Assembly (NCBI RefSeq): GCF_963556105.2
Contig: NZ_OY829944.1
Coordinates: forward strand, 245,001-302,500
Length of the DNA: 57,500 nucleotides
Reading direction: 5' to 3'
Origin: an uncultured Tolumonas sp.
GTDB lineage: Bacteria > Pseudomonadota > Gammaproteobacteria > Enterobacterales > Aeromonadaceae
Under the pieces are notes generated by a model. That model was not told the origin of the DNA and made no database searches. It was given only the letters and a program-made list of their open reading frames with translations. Made by a program: the position numbers and the translations under genes. Below are positions 39,326 to 48,740 of this stretch, one piece after another. The number at the start of each line of letters is the position of its first letter. Positions within the stretch are counted from its first letter, which is position 1.

Positions 39326-40086
39326 GTAAGTTATTAGAAGTCTCTAATCTCTCCATGCGTTTCGGCGGCTTGTTGGCTGTCAACGGCGTGGCGTTACAAC
39401 TGAGAGAGAAAGAAATTGTTTCCATTATCGGGCCAAATGGTGCGGGTAAAACCACCGTATTTAACTGCCTGACCGGTTTTTACAAACCAACGCACGGGGT
39501 GATCCGTTTCCGTGGTGAGGAAATCCAAGGGCTGCCGGGGCATGAAATTGCCCGTAAAGGCATCGTGCGGACTTTCCAGCATGTGCGTCTGTTTAAAGAG
39601 ATGACGGTGCTGGAAAACTTGCTGGTGGCGCAACATCGCCACATGAACACCAATTTCCTGGCGGGTTTGTTGAAAACACCTGCGTTCCGCCGTTCTGAAA
39701 AAGAGGCGTTGGAGCGTGCAAAATTCTGGCTGGATACCATCGGATTGACCGATTTATCCAACCGTTCTGCCGGTAATCTGGCCTATGGTCAACAGCGTCG
39801 TCTGGAAATTGCTCGTTGCATGTGTACGCAACCGAAGATCCTGATGCTGGATGAGCCGGCCGCGGGTCTGAACCCGAAAGAAACCGAAGATCTAAACAAT
39901 TTGATCCGCCAGCTGCGCGATCAGTTTGATGTTTCAGTGCTGTTGATCGAACACGATATGAAACTGGTCATGGATATTTCTGACCATATCTTCGTCGTGA
40001 ATCAGGGCACGCCGCTGGCAGAAGGTAAACCTGCTGAAGTGCGTGATAATCCGGCCGTGATCAAGGCCTATCTGGGCGAATCATAG
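39322..40086 (+). CDS. livG: branched-chain amino acid ABC transporter ATPase LivG
   Basis: A 254-aa ABC ATPase. Walker A is [12 protein letters not shown] (~residues 37-48), the signature motif is the degenerate [15 protein letters not shown], Walker B is [12 protein letters not shown], and the H-loop is [10 protein letters not shown]. The LivG-specific family C-terminal region follows. Forms a heterodimer with LivF to drive LivHM. Starts inside the livM stop; 10 bp before livF. Confidence 0.96.
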   Translation: MSKLLEVSNLSMRFGGLLAVNGVALQLREKEIVSIIGPNGAGKTTVFNCLTGFYKPTHGVIRFRGEEIQGLPGHEIARKGIVRTFQHVRLFKEMTVLENLLVAQHRHMNTNFLAGLLKTPAFRRSEKEALERAKFWLDTIGLTDLSNRSAGNLAYGQQRRLEIARCMCTQPKILMLDEPAAGLNPKETEDLNNLIRQLRDQFDVSVLLIEHDMKLVMDISDHIFVVNQGTPLAEGKPAEVRDNPAVIKAYLGES

Positions 40087-40096
40087 GAGATAGCCG

Positions 40097-40801
40097 ATGT
40101 TAGAAGTAAAAAACGTCTCTACCTTCTACGGTAAGATTGCAGCCTTAACGGATGTCAGCGTGCACATCAAAAAAGGCGAAATTGTTTCGCTGATCGGGGC
40201 CAATGGTGCCGGTAAAACTACATTGCTGATGACTATCTGTGGGGATCCGAAACCATCACAAGGGCAGATCCTGTTTGAAGGCAAAGACATCACGCAGGAC
40301 ACTACGTCGTCGATCATGCGTGGCGATATTGCGATTGTGCCGGAAGGCCGTCGTATTTTCTCCCGTCTGACGGTGGAAGAAAACCTGAGTATGGGTGCCT
40401 TTTTCGTCAATGATAAAGCGGAAAAAGTTGCGCTGATGGATGAAGTCTTTGGCCTGTTTCCGCGTCTGAAAGAGCGTATCAATCAACGTGCGGGCACGAT
40501 GTCAGGCGGTGAGCAGCAGATGCTGGCGATCGGTCGTGCATTGATGAGTAAACCACGTTTGCTGTTTCTCGATGAGCCTTCATTAGGTTTAGCGCCCATC
40601 GTGATCCAACAGATTTTCGATATCGTGCAGCAATTGCGTGAACGCGGCATGACCATCTTTCTGGTGGAACAAAATGCGAATCAGGCATTGAAACTGGCCG
40701 ATCGGGGTTATGTGTTGGAAACGGGTCGTATTGTGCTGGAAGACACCGGTGCTGCATTACTGGCCAACCCTGCAGTGCGTAACGCGTATCTGGGCGGTTA
40801 A
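40097..40801 (+). CDS. livF: branched-chain amino acid ABC transporter ATPase LivF
   Basis: A 234-aa ABC ATPase. Walker A GANGAGKTTLLM, signature AGTMSGGEQQMLAIGRAL, Walker B LLFLDEPSLGLAP and H-loop FLVEQNANQAL are intact. It matches LivF in length and order. Last gene of livKHMGF. TAGGAG precedes the ATG. No strong terminator follows; a 70-bp gap leads to glpE. Confidence 0.96.
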   Translation: MLEVKNVSTFYGKIAALTDVSVHIKKGEIVSLIGANGAGKTTLLMTICGDPKPSQGQILFEGKDITQDTTSSIMRGDIAIVPEGRRIFSRLTVEENLSMGAFFVNDKAEKVALMDEVFGLFPRLKERINQRAGTMSGGEQQMLAIGRALMSKPRLLFLDEPSLGLAPIVIQQIFDIVQQLRERGMTIFLVEQNANQALKLADRGYVLETGRIVLEDTGAALLANPAVRNAYLGG

Positions 40802-40870
40802 TTTTTTCAAAAACAGATCTTTTCTGTAACAATCGGGTAAACTGTTGGCATTCCGTCGAGGAGATAGTGA

Positions 40871-41191
40871 ATGACTCAGTTTACCCGCATTTCTTTAGAG
40901 CAGGCAGCCAAGCTGCTGAAACAACCTTCCGTTTGTCTGACTGACATCCGTGATGCGGCATCATTTAATACTGCACACGTTGAAAATGCATTCCATTTAA
41001 CCAATGACACATTGCCTACTTTTGTCGAGCAAGTTGCTAAAGATATCCCTGTTTTGGTGATGTGTTACCACGGTAACAGTAGCCAAGGTGCGGCGAATTA
41101 TTTGGTGAGCTTAGGTTATCAGACAGTCTATAGCGTGGACGGTGGGTTTGAGGGCTGGAAACAAATTTATCCATTCACGGCCACCGTATGA
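40871..41191 (+). CDS. glpE: thiosulfate sulfurtransferase GlpE
   Basis: A 106-aa single-domain rhodanese that transfers sulfane sulfur from thiosulfate to cyanide or thioredoxin. The active-site loop MCYHGNSSQGAA holds the catalytic Cys (~residue 65). LTDIRDAASFNTAHVENAFHLTNDTL, read in parts, matches E. coli GlpE. GAGGAGA precedes the ATG. Its stop overlaps the glpG start by 4 nt, as in the E. coli glpEG pair. Confidence 0.95.
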   Translation: MTQFTRISLEQAAKLLKQPSVCLTDIRDAASFNTAHVENAFHLTNDTLPTFVEQVAKDIPVLVMCYHGNSSQGAANYLVSLGYQTVYSVDGGFEGWKQIYPFTATV

Positions 41192-42018
41192 TTTTACTGA
41201 TCCAACTCACTGATCCGCAGTTAGCGCAAATGCTGGCGGATTATCTGCAAAGCCGCCATATGCCTTGTCAGCTGCAAGTATCAGAAACCGGTGTTGCGTT
41301 GTGGTTGCTGGATGATAAGCAAGCCGCTATGGCTGAACAGGAAGTACAACGTTTTGTTCGTGAGCCGCATCACGCACGTTATCGCGAAGCGGCCTGGCAA
41401 CAAGAAAAACCGAGTTCATGGCGTTCCACCACCGATGCAGGGTTATTAACAGAGCTGATGTTACAAGCACAGCCGCTGATGCTGCTAGTGACGGTCCTGA
41501 CTGCTGGGGTGTTCCTGCTGTATTGGTTAGCCATCCCGGTTGAAACGCTATTATCCTTTGAATGGCCATGGTTGCACGGGCAAGTCTGGCGCTTGATCAC
41601 GCCAGTGCTGCTGCATTTTTCGGTTTTACATCTGCTGTTTAATTTGGCTTGGTGGTGGTATCTCGGTGGGCGTTTGGAACAGCGTTACGGGGCCGGTAAA
41701 TTGGCCATTCTGTTGTTCTCGGGGGCGTTGATCCCGAATGTATTACAAGCGATGGTATCAGGTGCGGCGTTTGGTGGTTTATCCGGTGTTACCTATGCGC
41801 TGATTGGTTATTTATGGCTGCGCGAGCGTGGCTCAGACGATCAATCACAGGTTGCGGTTTCTGACGGTCTGTTTATCTTTATGCTGTGCTGGTTGGTGGT
41901 CGGTTTCACGAACTTATTTGGATTAAATACAGCCAATTTGGCTCATTTGGGTGGATTGCTGGTGGGATTGATTCAAGGGTGGCGGGACAGCCATCGTGCT
42001 ATCCCGAAAGCCAAGTAA
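41188..42018 (+). CDS. glpG: rhomboid intramembrane serine protease GlpG
   Basis: A 276-aa inner-membrane protease. A cytoplasmic N-terminal domain (residues ~1-85) is followed by six membrane helices. The catalytic Ser is in GGLSGVTYAL (helix 4) and the His in NLAHLGGLLVG (helix 6); HLLFNLAWWWYLGG gives the oxyanion-side HxxxN in helix 2. E. coli GlpG has the same length. Translationally coupled to glpE. Confidence 0.96.
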   Translation: MILLIQLTDPQLAQMLADYLQSRHMPCQLQVSETGVALWLLDDKQAAMAEQEVQRFVREPHHARYREAAWQQEKPSSWRSTTDAGLLTELMLQAQPLMLLVTVLTAGVFLLYWLAIPVETLLSFEWPWLHGQVWRLITPVLLHFSVLHLLFNLAWWWYLGGRLEQRYGAGKLAILLFSGALIPNVLQAMVSGAAFGGLSGVTYALIGYLWLRERGSDDQSQVAVSDGLFIFMLCWLVVGFTNLFGLNTANLAHLGGLLVGLIQGWRDSHRAIPKAK

Positions 42019-42024
42019 ACCGAT

Positions 42025-42459
42025 TTATTGATAAAGATAGTTGGTGAAGATTAACTCGCGCACAATGGATTTACCGGTTTCTTTCAGTAAACGTTCATTC
42101 ACTTTATCCTGACATTCCTGACGGATCAGGTCTCGACCTTTGAGTGAGCGAATATGTTCTACCGTTTCTTTGCCTAGAACATCGTTAATGGTATCGCGGA
42201 TCAAAGGCTCGTGTTTTTTTACCAACTCAAGCTCGCCGAGAGTATTAACCATGATCTCAATCTTGATGCGGATATATCCCATCTCGTTGTTGGCGGTGAT
42301 GTAATTAGTAATGATTTCTGGATCAAGTGAGAAATAGGAAATGACGGGTTTGTTAGGATCGACCGCTTCTTTGCCTTCACCTTCGCCACCGCCTTCAGAT
42401 GCCAGTGCCAGAAAGGGAAGCAGGCAGCTTAGCCAAAACAAACGTAATATTGTTTTCAT
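42025..42459 (-). CDS. FliL-like protein
   Basis: A 144-aa protein of the FliL family. The N terminus looks like a signal peptide or single helix (LFWLSCLLPFLALAS), then a glycine/glutamate-rich stretch, then the conserved domain from VISYFSLDPEIITNYI to the C-terminal KSIVRELIFTNYLYQ. FliL proteins sit near flagellar stators in the membrane, but no other flagellar gene is in this window. The same gene appears beside glpG/ubiC in related genera, which suggests a stand-alone paralog. Divergent from ubiC across 36 bp. Confidence 0.82.
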   Translation of the reverse strand: MKTILRLFWLSCLLPFLALASEGGGEGEGKEAVDPNKPVISYFSLDPEIITNYITANNEMGYIRIKIEIMVNTLGELELVKKHEPLIRDTINDVLGKETVEHIRSLKGRDLIRQECQDKVNERLLKETGKSIVRELIFTNYLYQ

Positions 42460-42495
42460 AAATGATTTCCGAAAGATGAGAGACAGTTAAATTCG

Positions 42496-43086
42496 GTGAT
42501 AAGCAAATTGTTCAAGGCAAACGCAACTTCGTCAAGCGCGATCCACCGACAATGCGATCCGCTGCCTGATGTCCGTAATATCGAGACGCTGGCCTGGTCA
42601 GATGCGGAATCCGTTATGTTGCCAGAAAAATACAGACTCTGGTTGCAAGACTCCGGATCGCTTACCGCGAAACTACAACAATATACCGCCTCTCTGTCAT
42701 TGCAGCTACTCACCTCGGGTTGGCAAACAACAAGTTACGTTGATAGTTCACAGTTAATGCGACAAGTTTTGTTATCTGATGGACAACAACCCTGGATCTG
42801 GGGTTTAACAGTAGTCAATGCATTACAGCTTGCCAATGAGCCTGCGTTATCCAATTGGTCAACTGAGCCATTGGGCGTCTTGCTGTTTGCCAATGATGAT
42901 ATTGGCTTGCGGCATTTTGAGGTGGCGGATTTTAGTCAGAACCAAGCTTTCCTAGAGATATTGCCGGCTTGGGGTTGTTCGGTAATACAACCACTCTGGG
43001 GCCGACGTTCTCGATTGCAGTTTCGCTCTTGTCAGATCTCGTTGACGGAAGTTTTTTTACCTGAACACCCGATGTATGGAGTGTAG
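42496..43086 (+). CDS. ubiC: chorismate lyase
   Basis: A 196-aa cytosolic enzyme turning chorismate into 4-hydroxybenzoate and pyruvate, first committed step of ubiquinone synthesis. [21 protein letters not shown], read in parts, WGRRSRLQF and [12 protein letters not shown] match E. coli UbiC (165 aa). The N terminus is uncertain: the only plausible starts are GTG 42496 (used) or a TTG four codons later, neither with a strong ribosome site, and the extra ~25 residues look unconserved. 2 bp before ubiA. Confidence 0.88.
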   Translation: MISKLFKANATSSSAIHRQCDPLPDVRNIETLAWSDAESVMLPEKYRLWLQDSGSLTAKLQQYTASLSLQLLTSGWQTTSYVDSSQLMRQVLLSDGQQPWIWGLTVVNALQLANEPALSNWSTEPLGVLLFANDDIGLRHFEVADFSQNQAFLEILPAWGCSVIQPLWGRRSRLQFRSCQISLTEVFLPEHPMYGV

Positions 43087-43088
43087 TA

Positions 43089-43949
43089 ATGGTTTTTGTT
43101 TTACCCGCGCAATGGCAACCGTATTGGCAGTTAGCCCGGTTAGATAAACCGATAGGCACCTTGTTATTGTTATGGCCAACATTATGGGCCTTGTGGTTAG
43201 CCGCTGATGGCATTCCACCGTTTTCTGTATTACTCATTTTTATTGCCGGGGTATTTGTTATGCGTTCGGCAGGTTGTGTGATCAACGATTATGCCGATCG
43301 CAACGTTGATGGTTATGTAAAACGTACCGCATCTCGCCCGTTACCGGCCGGACGTCTGTCAACCACACAAGCCTTACTGTTCTTTTTTCTGCTTGTCATC
43401 ATGGCGTTTTTTTTGGTGTGGCAACTAAACCAATTCACGATTTATCTCTCTGTTGGCGGGTTGCTGCTGGCAGCTATTTATCCGTTTATGAAGCGGGTAA
43501 CCTCATTGCCACAATTGGTGTTAGGAATGGCATTTTCCTGGTCGATCCCAATGGCTTATGGTGCGGTAGCCGGACATTTGAGTCTGACTACCTGGCTGTT
43601 GTTTTTGGCTAACTTAGTCTGGACCATCGCCTACGACACCATGTACGCCATGGTCGATCGCGACGATGATTTAAAGATTGGTGTGAAATCGACGGCGATT
43701 TTGTTTGGCCGTTATGACCGGCATTACATTGCATTATTGCAATGCCTGACACTGGGCTTGTTGTGTCTGATCGGTTGGTTGGAACAACTGTCACCGAGTT
43801 ATTATCTGCTGTTGTTGTTGGCGAGTGGATTCTTTGTTTACCAGCAATGGCTCATTCACCATCGTCAGCGCGAGGCATGTTTTCGTGCTTTTCTGAATAA
43901 TAACTGGGTTGGAATGTGCGTTTTTATTGGAATAATCCTCGCTTCCTGA
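43089..43949 (+). CDS. ubiA: 4-hydroxybenzoate polyprenyltransferase
   Basis: A 286-aa integral membrane prenyltransferase adding the polyprenyl tail to 4-hydroxybenzoate. The two Asp-rich Mg-prenyl-PP motifs are NDYADRNVD and [19 protein letters not shown]; about eight hydrophobic helices. [20 protein letters not shown] at the start is typical. Directly follows ubiC, forming the same two-step unit as in E. coli. Confidence 0.96.
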   Translation: MVFVLPAQWQPYWQLARLDKPIGTLLLLWPTLWALWLAADGIPPFSVLLIFIAGVFVMRSAGCVINDYADRNVDGYVKRTASRPLPAGRLSTTQALLFFFLLVIMAFFLVWQLNQFTIYLSVGGLLLAAIYPFMKRVTSLPQLVLGMAFSWSIPMAYGAVAGHLSLTTWLLFLANLVWTIAYDTMYAMVDRDDDLKIGVKSTAILFGRYDRHYIALLQCLTLGLLCLIGWLEQLSPSYYLLLLLASGFFVYQQWLIHHRQREACFRAFLNNNWVGMCVFIGIILAS

Positions 43950-43970
43950 TATCAAACACCGCGATGCCCT

Positions 43971-44023
43971 TTGCTTGTGACAGATAACTGTATATACTCA
44001 CAGTTATCTGTATAAAAACACAG
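43971..44023 (+). promoter_or_regulatory. lexA promoter with two SOS boxes
   Basis: CTGTATATACTCACAG (43988-44003) and CTGTATAAAAACACAG (44008-44023) each fit the LexA consensus CTG-N10-CAG. They are 20 bp apart, as in the E. coli lexA operator. A -10 (TATACT, 43993-43998) with TTGCTT 16 bp upstream overlaps box 1. Confidence 0.93.
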
Positions 44024-44032
44024 GCTTATCTC

Positions 44033-44656
44033 ATGAAGCAGTTAACTCCCCGTCAAGCCGAAGTATTGGCGCTTATTCGCTCTGCGGTGCAACAAACCGG
44101 TATGCCGCCGACGCGTGCTGAAATTGCTTCCGAGCTTGGTTTTAAATCCGCAAATGCGGCGGAAGAACACCTGAAAGCATTAGCCCGTAAAGGTGTCATT
44201 CATATGATGCCGGGAACATCTCGTGGCATTCAGTTATTAAATGAAGAGCCAGAAGATGAAGATCAGGGGTTACCTCTGATTGGCCGGGTTGCAGCAGGCG
44301 AACCGATACTGGCTGAGCAGCACATTGAAACCCACTACAAAATTGATGGCGCATTGTTTCATCCACATGCGGACTTCTTGCTGCGTGTGCAAGGCATGAG
44401 TATGAAAGACATCGGTATTTTGGATGGCGACCTACTGGCGGTACACAAAACAACACAAGCCAATAACGGGCAAGTGGTTGTCGCACGGGTAGGCGATGAT
44501 GAAGTCACCGTGAAACGTTTTGAACGTAAAGGGCATGTGGTGCGTTTACTGCCGGAAAACGAAGAGTTACAACCGATCGTCGTCGATCTGACGCAAGAAG
44601 CGCTCAGTATCGAAGGCTTGGCTGTTGGTGTGATCCGTAACGGCAGTTGGATGTGA
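44033..44656 (+). CDS. lexA: LexA repressor
   Basis: A 207-aa SOS repressor and self-cleaving serine protease. The N-terminal winged helix ([15 protein letters not shown] to RGIQLL, with [20 protein letters not shown] as recognition helix) is followed by the cleavage site Ala-Gly in [13 protein letters not shown], the catalytic Ser in [11 protein letters not shown] and the catalytic Lys in EVTVKRFE. Two SOS boxes upstream indicate autoregulation. No recN/dinF-type SOS gene follows directly; trmL is convergent. Confidence 0.97.
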   Translation: MKQLTPRQAEVLALIRSAVQQTGMPPTRAEIASELGFKSANAAEEHLKALARKGVIHMMPGTSRGIQLLNEEPEDEDQGLPLIGRVAAGEPILAEQHIETHYKIDGALFHPHADFLLRVQGMSMKDIGILDGDLLAVHKTTQANNGQVVVARVGDDEVTVKRFERKGHVVRLLPENEELQPIVVDLTQEALSIEGLAVGVIRNGSWM

Positions 44657-44668
44657 TGAGATATAACA

Positions 44669-44693
44669 CAGTGAGTCGGCAATCGGCTCACTG
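44669..44693. terminator. stem-loop between convergent lexA and trmL
   Basis: A 10-bp stem CAGTGAGTCG/CGGCTCACTG (one G-U pair, loop GCAAT) lies 13 nt past the lexA stop and 14 nt past the trmL stop. It lacks a clear T run on either side, so terminator function is plausible but weakly supported. Confidence 0.5.
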
Positions 44694-44706
44694 CGTGTCC
44701 AATGTA

Positions 44707-45171
44707 TTAAATGGCGCCGTAGAAACCTAACTGGCGCCAGCTTTCATACACAAATACTGATACCGCATTGGAAAGATTCATACTGCGACTTTGTGGCAAC
44801 ATCGGTATACGTAAGCGTTGTGCTTCCGGCAAGCTTTCAATGATCGACATTGGCAAGCCGCGAGTTTCCGGGCCAAACAACAATACATCACCTGCGACAA
44901 ATCCTGCTTCCGACGGATACGCCTTGCCTTTGGTTGTGCAGGCAAAAATTCGGGCATTACCCACCGAACTCAAAAACTCGTCGAAATTAGCGTGACGTTT
45001 GATGTCGGCAAATTCGTGATAATCCAGGCCGGCACGGCGCAAACGTTTGTCATCCCAAGCGAACCCCATCGGTTCTATCAGATGCAAAAAATAGCCGGTA
45101 TTAGCGCATAGACGAATAATATTACCCGTGTTGGGTGGGATCTCAGGTTCATACAGGGCAATGTGCAACAT
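44707..45171 (-). CDS. trmL: tRNA (cytidine(34)-2'-O)-methyltransferase
   Basis: A 154-aa minimal SPOUT methyltransferase that 2'-O-methylates the wobble base of tRNA-Leu isoacceptors. [22 protein letters not shown], read in parts, [19 protein letters not shown] and the knot region FGPETRGLP and [14 protein letters not shown] are nearly identical to E. coli TrmL. ATG 45171 is used; an in-frame extension of 16 codons is not supported. Convergent with lexA. Confidence 0.95.
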   Translation of the reverse strand: MLHIALYEPEIPPNTGNIIRLCANTGYFLHLIEPMGFAWDDKRLRRAGLDYHEFADIKRHANFDEFLSSVGNARIFACTTKGKAYPSEAGFVAGDVLLFGPETRGLPMSIIESLPEAQRLRIPMLPQSRSMNLSNAVSVFVYESWRQLGFYGAI

Positions 45172-45393
45172 AATAGGTCTGTGTATTTCTTTCGCTAGTG
45201 AGTAGAAGGCGACTGCCATTTTTGTCAGTTAATCGACAAAAGTGTGGGCAACTTCGCTAAAAATTGATCTTTTATCAAGAAGCAAAATCTTAGTGGGTTG
45301 TATTATTACATATATAAACGTTGTTCTCTCATCCTATGACACACAATGTCTGAATGATGGCGAATGAATTCATAGCGAGTAGAAAGATATATT

Positions 45394-45849
45394 ATGCAGC
45401 TAACTCTATTTACGGATTATGCGTTACGGACGCTGGTTTTTTTGGCATTACAGCCAGAAAAACAACTATCCACTATTACGGAAGTAGCTGATCGATTTAC
45501 TATTTCTCGTAATCATGTGGTTAAAATTGTGCATCAGCTGGGCATGAAAGGCTACATTGAAACCATTCGTGGTAAACACGGTGGTATTCGTCTTGCTCGC
45601 CCATGTCTGGAGATCAATCTGCGTGATGTGATCGCAGATATGGAAAATGTCACCTGTCTGCTAGATTGTCAGCGTGAAGGGTGTCGTTTAGCGCCTGGTT
45701 GCCGTTTTCAATCAATCATGCGAAAAGCGATGCGGGCGTTTCTGGGCGTATTGGCAGAATATACGCTGGATGATCTGGTTCGAGATAAAGAACGTATGTG
45801 CGGTTTGTTAGAGCTGGAAATTCCGGTTACCACCGTCAGCGAAGCGTAA
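45394..45849 (+). CDS. nsrR: Rrf2-family regulator, probable nitric-oxide-sensing NsrR
   Basis: A 151-aa Rrf2-family winged-helix protein. MQLTLFTDYALRTLVFLALQ and the helix TISRNHVVKIVHQLGMKGYIETIRGKHGGIRLA, read in parts, match NsrR; three cysteines (CQREGCRLAPGC, ~residues 92-103) are spaced as the [Fe-S] ligands. NsrR derepresses NO-detoxifying genes when its cluster is nitrosylated. No NO-related target is in the window; rnr and other usual neighbours are absent. IscR is the alternative, but length and cysteine spacing favour NsrR. Confidence 0.85.
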   Translation: MQLTLFTDYALRTLVFLALQPEKQLSTITEVADRFTISRNHVVKIVHQLGMKGYIETIRGKHGGIRLARPCLEINLRDVIADMENVTCLLDCQREGCRLAPGCRFQSIMRKAMRAFLGVLAEYTLDDLVRDKERMCGLLELEIPVTTVSEA

Positions 45850-45861
45850 AAATCAGGTTGA

Positions 45862-45894
45862 AAAAAAGCCACATGGTTTGCATGTGGCTTTTTT
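45862..45894. terminator. bidirectional terminator between nsrR and trkH
   Basis: A 14-bp perfect stem AAAAAAGCCACATG/CATGTGGCTTTTTT (loop GTTTG) with A and T tracts on the two sides serves both convergent genes. Confidence 0.93.
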
Positions 45895-45915
45895 GTTTCT
45901 GCGGATCTGTGTGGT

Positions 45916-47358
45916 TTAGTCTTTCCAGAATGAAGGGAATAACAACACGATGATCGTCAGTATTTCTAAGCGGCCCAACAGCATATCTGCTGCCAGTACC
46001 CATTTTGCGGGGTCAGGAATAGCCGCATAATTGCCAGACGTGTTGATTAATTGTCCCATCCCTAAACCCACATTACTCACCGCAGTCATCGCCCCGGAAA
46101 TTGCATCGAGTGGTGGAATTTCCATTAATCCTAACAGCGTAGCACTGCAAATAATGACGGCCAGATAACTCAAAACAAACGCAACGATAGAACGGACAAT
46201 CGCATCATTAACCGGACGACCGTTATATTTTTGCGGGAATACACCGGCAGGATGCATCAGTTGGCGAGTTTGTTTCTGAAATAGTGCCGCAGCAATTTGA
46301 ATGCGGAATATTTTTAAACCGCCGGATGTGGAGCCAGAACAAGCACCCAATAGCATGAGGAAAACAAACAGGATCGTTGTCATGCTACTCCAAGTGCTGA
46401 AATCGGTGAGTCCAAAGCCGGTGGTGGTGAGAATGGAAACCACATTAAAAAAAGCAATTCGTAATGCGTCTTCCAAACCAAATACATTGCGATACCAAAG
46501 CCACCCCGTCATCAGCAAGCTGATGATGACAACCAGCCAAAAGAAGCCGCGGACCTGTGCATCGCGGAACAGTAACCCTTCACGTCGCCGAATACTCTGT
46601 ACGTATAGCATAAACGGCAAACCGCTTAAGAACATAAACAGACAGGCAACCCATTGGGCTTTAACTGAAAAAGCGCCCATGGAGGCATCATGCGTGGAAA
46701 ATCCGCCACTACTGAGGGTGGTCATAGCGTGGTTTATGGCATCAAACAGACTCATATTACTGAGCCAGTAGCTGACACAACACAGGATCGTCAAACCGAT
46801 ATAGGCGCCCAGAATATTCCGTGCAACAGCGGATATCCGTGGCGAATCTTTTTCGGTGCGATCTGATGATTCCATTTGGAATAGTTTCATCCCACCGACG
46901 TTCAGATACGGCAGTACAGCAACGGCTAAGATAATAAATCCGATCCCGCCCAACCACTGCAACAGTGAGCGCCAGAGCAAAATTGCCGGTGGCAGATGGT
47001 CTAAACCGCGCAATACCGTAGAACCAGTCGTAGTAATTCCCGACATAGCTTCAAAATACGCATCGGTAAAACTGAGCTTACTGAGGAATAAGAAGGGCAG
47101 CGCTGCAAAGGCACAGGCAATCAGCCATACCAGCGTAGTCAGCACAAACATATCTCTGACACTCAGACGGAAAGCTTGCTGGTAACCGGCGCGGGTAAAA
47201 ACTAATGCTGCAACATGCGTTAACACGGCTGAGGCTAAGAACTCTGCGGTGCCAGCAGTACCACTGGAAAAAGCGATCACCAATGGTAGCCACATAAACA
47301 GCGCTAGTTTTGACAACGTCAAGCCAATAACAAAGCTGATAGGTTTAAAGTTAATCAT
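45916..47358 (-). CDS. trkH: Trk potassium uptake protein TrkH
   Basis: A 480-aa inner-membrane K+ channel-like transporter with four pseudo-repeated M1-P-M2 units. The selectivity-filter segments are visible: SGITTTGSTVL, TLSSGGFSTHD, ILTTTGFGLTD and AVSNVGLGMGQ. The cytoplasmic and third-repeat loop GACSGSTSGGLKIFR is typical. Length equals E. coli TrkH (483). It lies 5 bp after trkA, which gates it. Confidence 0.96.
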   Translation of the reverse strand: MINFKPISFVIGLTLSKLALFMWLPLVIAFSSGTAGTAEFLASAVLTHVAALVFTRAGYQQAFRLSVRDMFVLTTLVWLIACAFAALPFLFLSKLSFTDAYFEAMSGITTTGSTVLRGLDHLPPAILLWRSLLQWLGGIGFIILAVAVLPYLNVGGMKLFQMESSDRTEKDSPRISAVARNILGAYIGLTILCCVSYWLSNMSLFDAINHAMTTLSSGGFSTHDASMGAFSVKAQWVACLFMFLSGLPFMLYVQSIRRREGLLFRDAQVRGFFWLVVIISLLMTGWLWYRNVFGLEDALRIAFFNVVSILTTTGFGLTDFSTWSSMTTILFVFLMLLGACSGSTSGGLKIFRIQIAAALFQKQTRQLMHPAGVFPQKYNGRPVNDAIVRSIVAFVLSYLAVIICSATLLGLMEIPPLDAISGAMTAVSNVGLGMGQLINTSGNYAAIPDPAKWVLAADMLLGRLEILTIIVLLFPSFWKD

Positions 47359-47363
47359 ATGGC

Positions 47364-48740
47364 CTACAAGAAGAACGGACTTGGCTGGAATAGACGTTCA
47401 ACCTCAGGGATATGTTTTTTATCAACCAAAAACATTACCACGTGGTCATCTTGCTGGATCACTGTCGTGTCGTGGGCAATTAACACTTCATCACCGCGCA
47501 CCACTGCACCAATGGTTGCGCCTGGCGGCAGTTTTAATTCACCAATGGAACGACCTACGACTTTAGAGGTATGCTCATCGCCATGCGCAATGGCTTCGAT
47601 GGCCTCAGCGACCCCACGACGTAACGAATAAACGTTAGCAATGTCCGCGCGACGAACATGGGTCAGCAAGGCAGAGATGGTCGCTTGTTGTGGTGAAACC
47701 GCAATATCAATCGTCCCCCCCTGAACCAGATCGACATACGCACTACGCTGGATCAGCACGATAGCTTTACGCGCCCCGAGTTTTTTCGCCAGCATCGCTG
47801 ACATGATGTTGGCTTCATCATCGTTGGTGACGGCAATAAAGACATCGATCTGTTCGATATGCTCTTCCTGCAGCAACTCTTGATCAGCCGAATCACCACA
47901 GAAAACTATTGTTTCTTCCAGCATTTCGGATAGTGCTTCCGCGCGTTCCGGATTACGCTCGATCAGTTTTACGCTGTAACGGCCTTCCAGCTGACGGGCT
48001 AACCCGGCGCCGACATTACCACCACCGACAATCATGATCCGACGGTATGGGCTTTCCAGTCGCTGAAGTTCTGACATAACGGCACGAATGTGACCGGATG
48101 CGGCCACGAAGAAGACTTCATCATCCGCCTCGATAATGGTTGTACCCTGTGGGCGAATCGAACGCCCTTGGCGGAAAATTGCTGCGACACGAGTATCGAT
48201 ATTCGGCATGTGTTCTTTCAGCGTAGCCAGTGCATTACCAACCAGCGGGCCACCGTAATATGCTTTGACGGCCACCAAACCCAGTCGTCCGCCGGCAAAG
48301 TCAGCCACCTGCAATGCCCCCGGATATTCAATCAACCGGCGCATATATTCGATCACTAATTGTTCTGGCGAGATCAAATGATCAATATGGAACACTTCGC
48401 CTTTGAATAGTTTTTCCCGTGCCGATAAGTACGCATGGGAGCGAATGCGAGCCACTTTGTTCGGCACGTTAAACAGCGAATAGGCAATTTGACAAGCGAC
48501 CATATTGCATTCGTCACTGCTGGTGACAGCAACTAGCATATCGGCATCATCGGCACCCGCTTCGCGTAACACGCCAGGGTATGAGCCCGGGCCGCAAACG
48601 ACACGCAGGTCATATTTATCCTGAAGTTCACGCAAGCGCTCGGCATCGGTATCAACCAGCGTGATTTCGTTATTTTCACCGACCAGATTTTCCGCCAGCG
48701 TACCGCCTACCTGGCCTGCGCCGACAATGATGATCTTCAT
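47364..48740 (-). CDS. trkA: Trk system NAD-binding regulatory protein TrkA
   Basis: A 458-aa peripheral membrane protein with two tandem RCK units, each a Rossmann domain ([17 protein letters not shown] at the start and [18 protein letters not shown] at ~residue 233) plus a TrkA-C domain. It binds NAD(H)/ATP and controls TrkH. The start overlaps the end of rsmB by 4 nt (ATGA), so def-fmt-rsmB-trkA-trkH may be one transcript, an order found widely in gammaproteobacteria. Confidence 0.97.
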   Translation of the reverse strand: MKIIIVGAGQVGGTLAENLVGENNEITLVDTDAERLRELQDKYDLRVVCGPGSYPGVLREAGADDADMLVAVTSSDECNMVACQIAYSLFNVPNKVARIRSHAYLSAREKLFKGEVFHIDHLISPEQLVIEYMRRLIEYPGALQVADFAGGRLGLVAVKAYYGGPLVGNALATLKEHMPNIDTRVAAIFRQGRSIRPQGTTIIEADDEVFFVAASGHIRAVMSELQRLESPYRRIMIVGGGNVGAGLARQLEGRYSVKLIERNPERAEALSEMLEETIVFCGDSADQELLQEEHIEQIDVFIAVTNDDEANIMSAMLAKKLGARKAIVLIQRSAYVDLVQGGTIDIAVSPQQATISALLTHVRRADIANVYSLRRGVAEAIEAIAHGDEHTSKVVGRSIGELKLPPGATIGAVVRGDEVLIAHDTTVIQQDDHVVMFLVDKKHIPEVERLFQPSPFFL

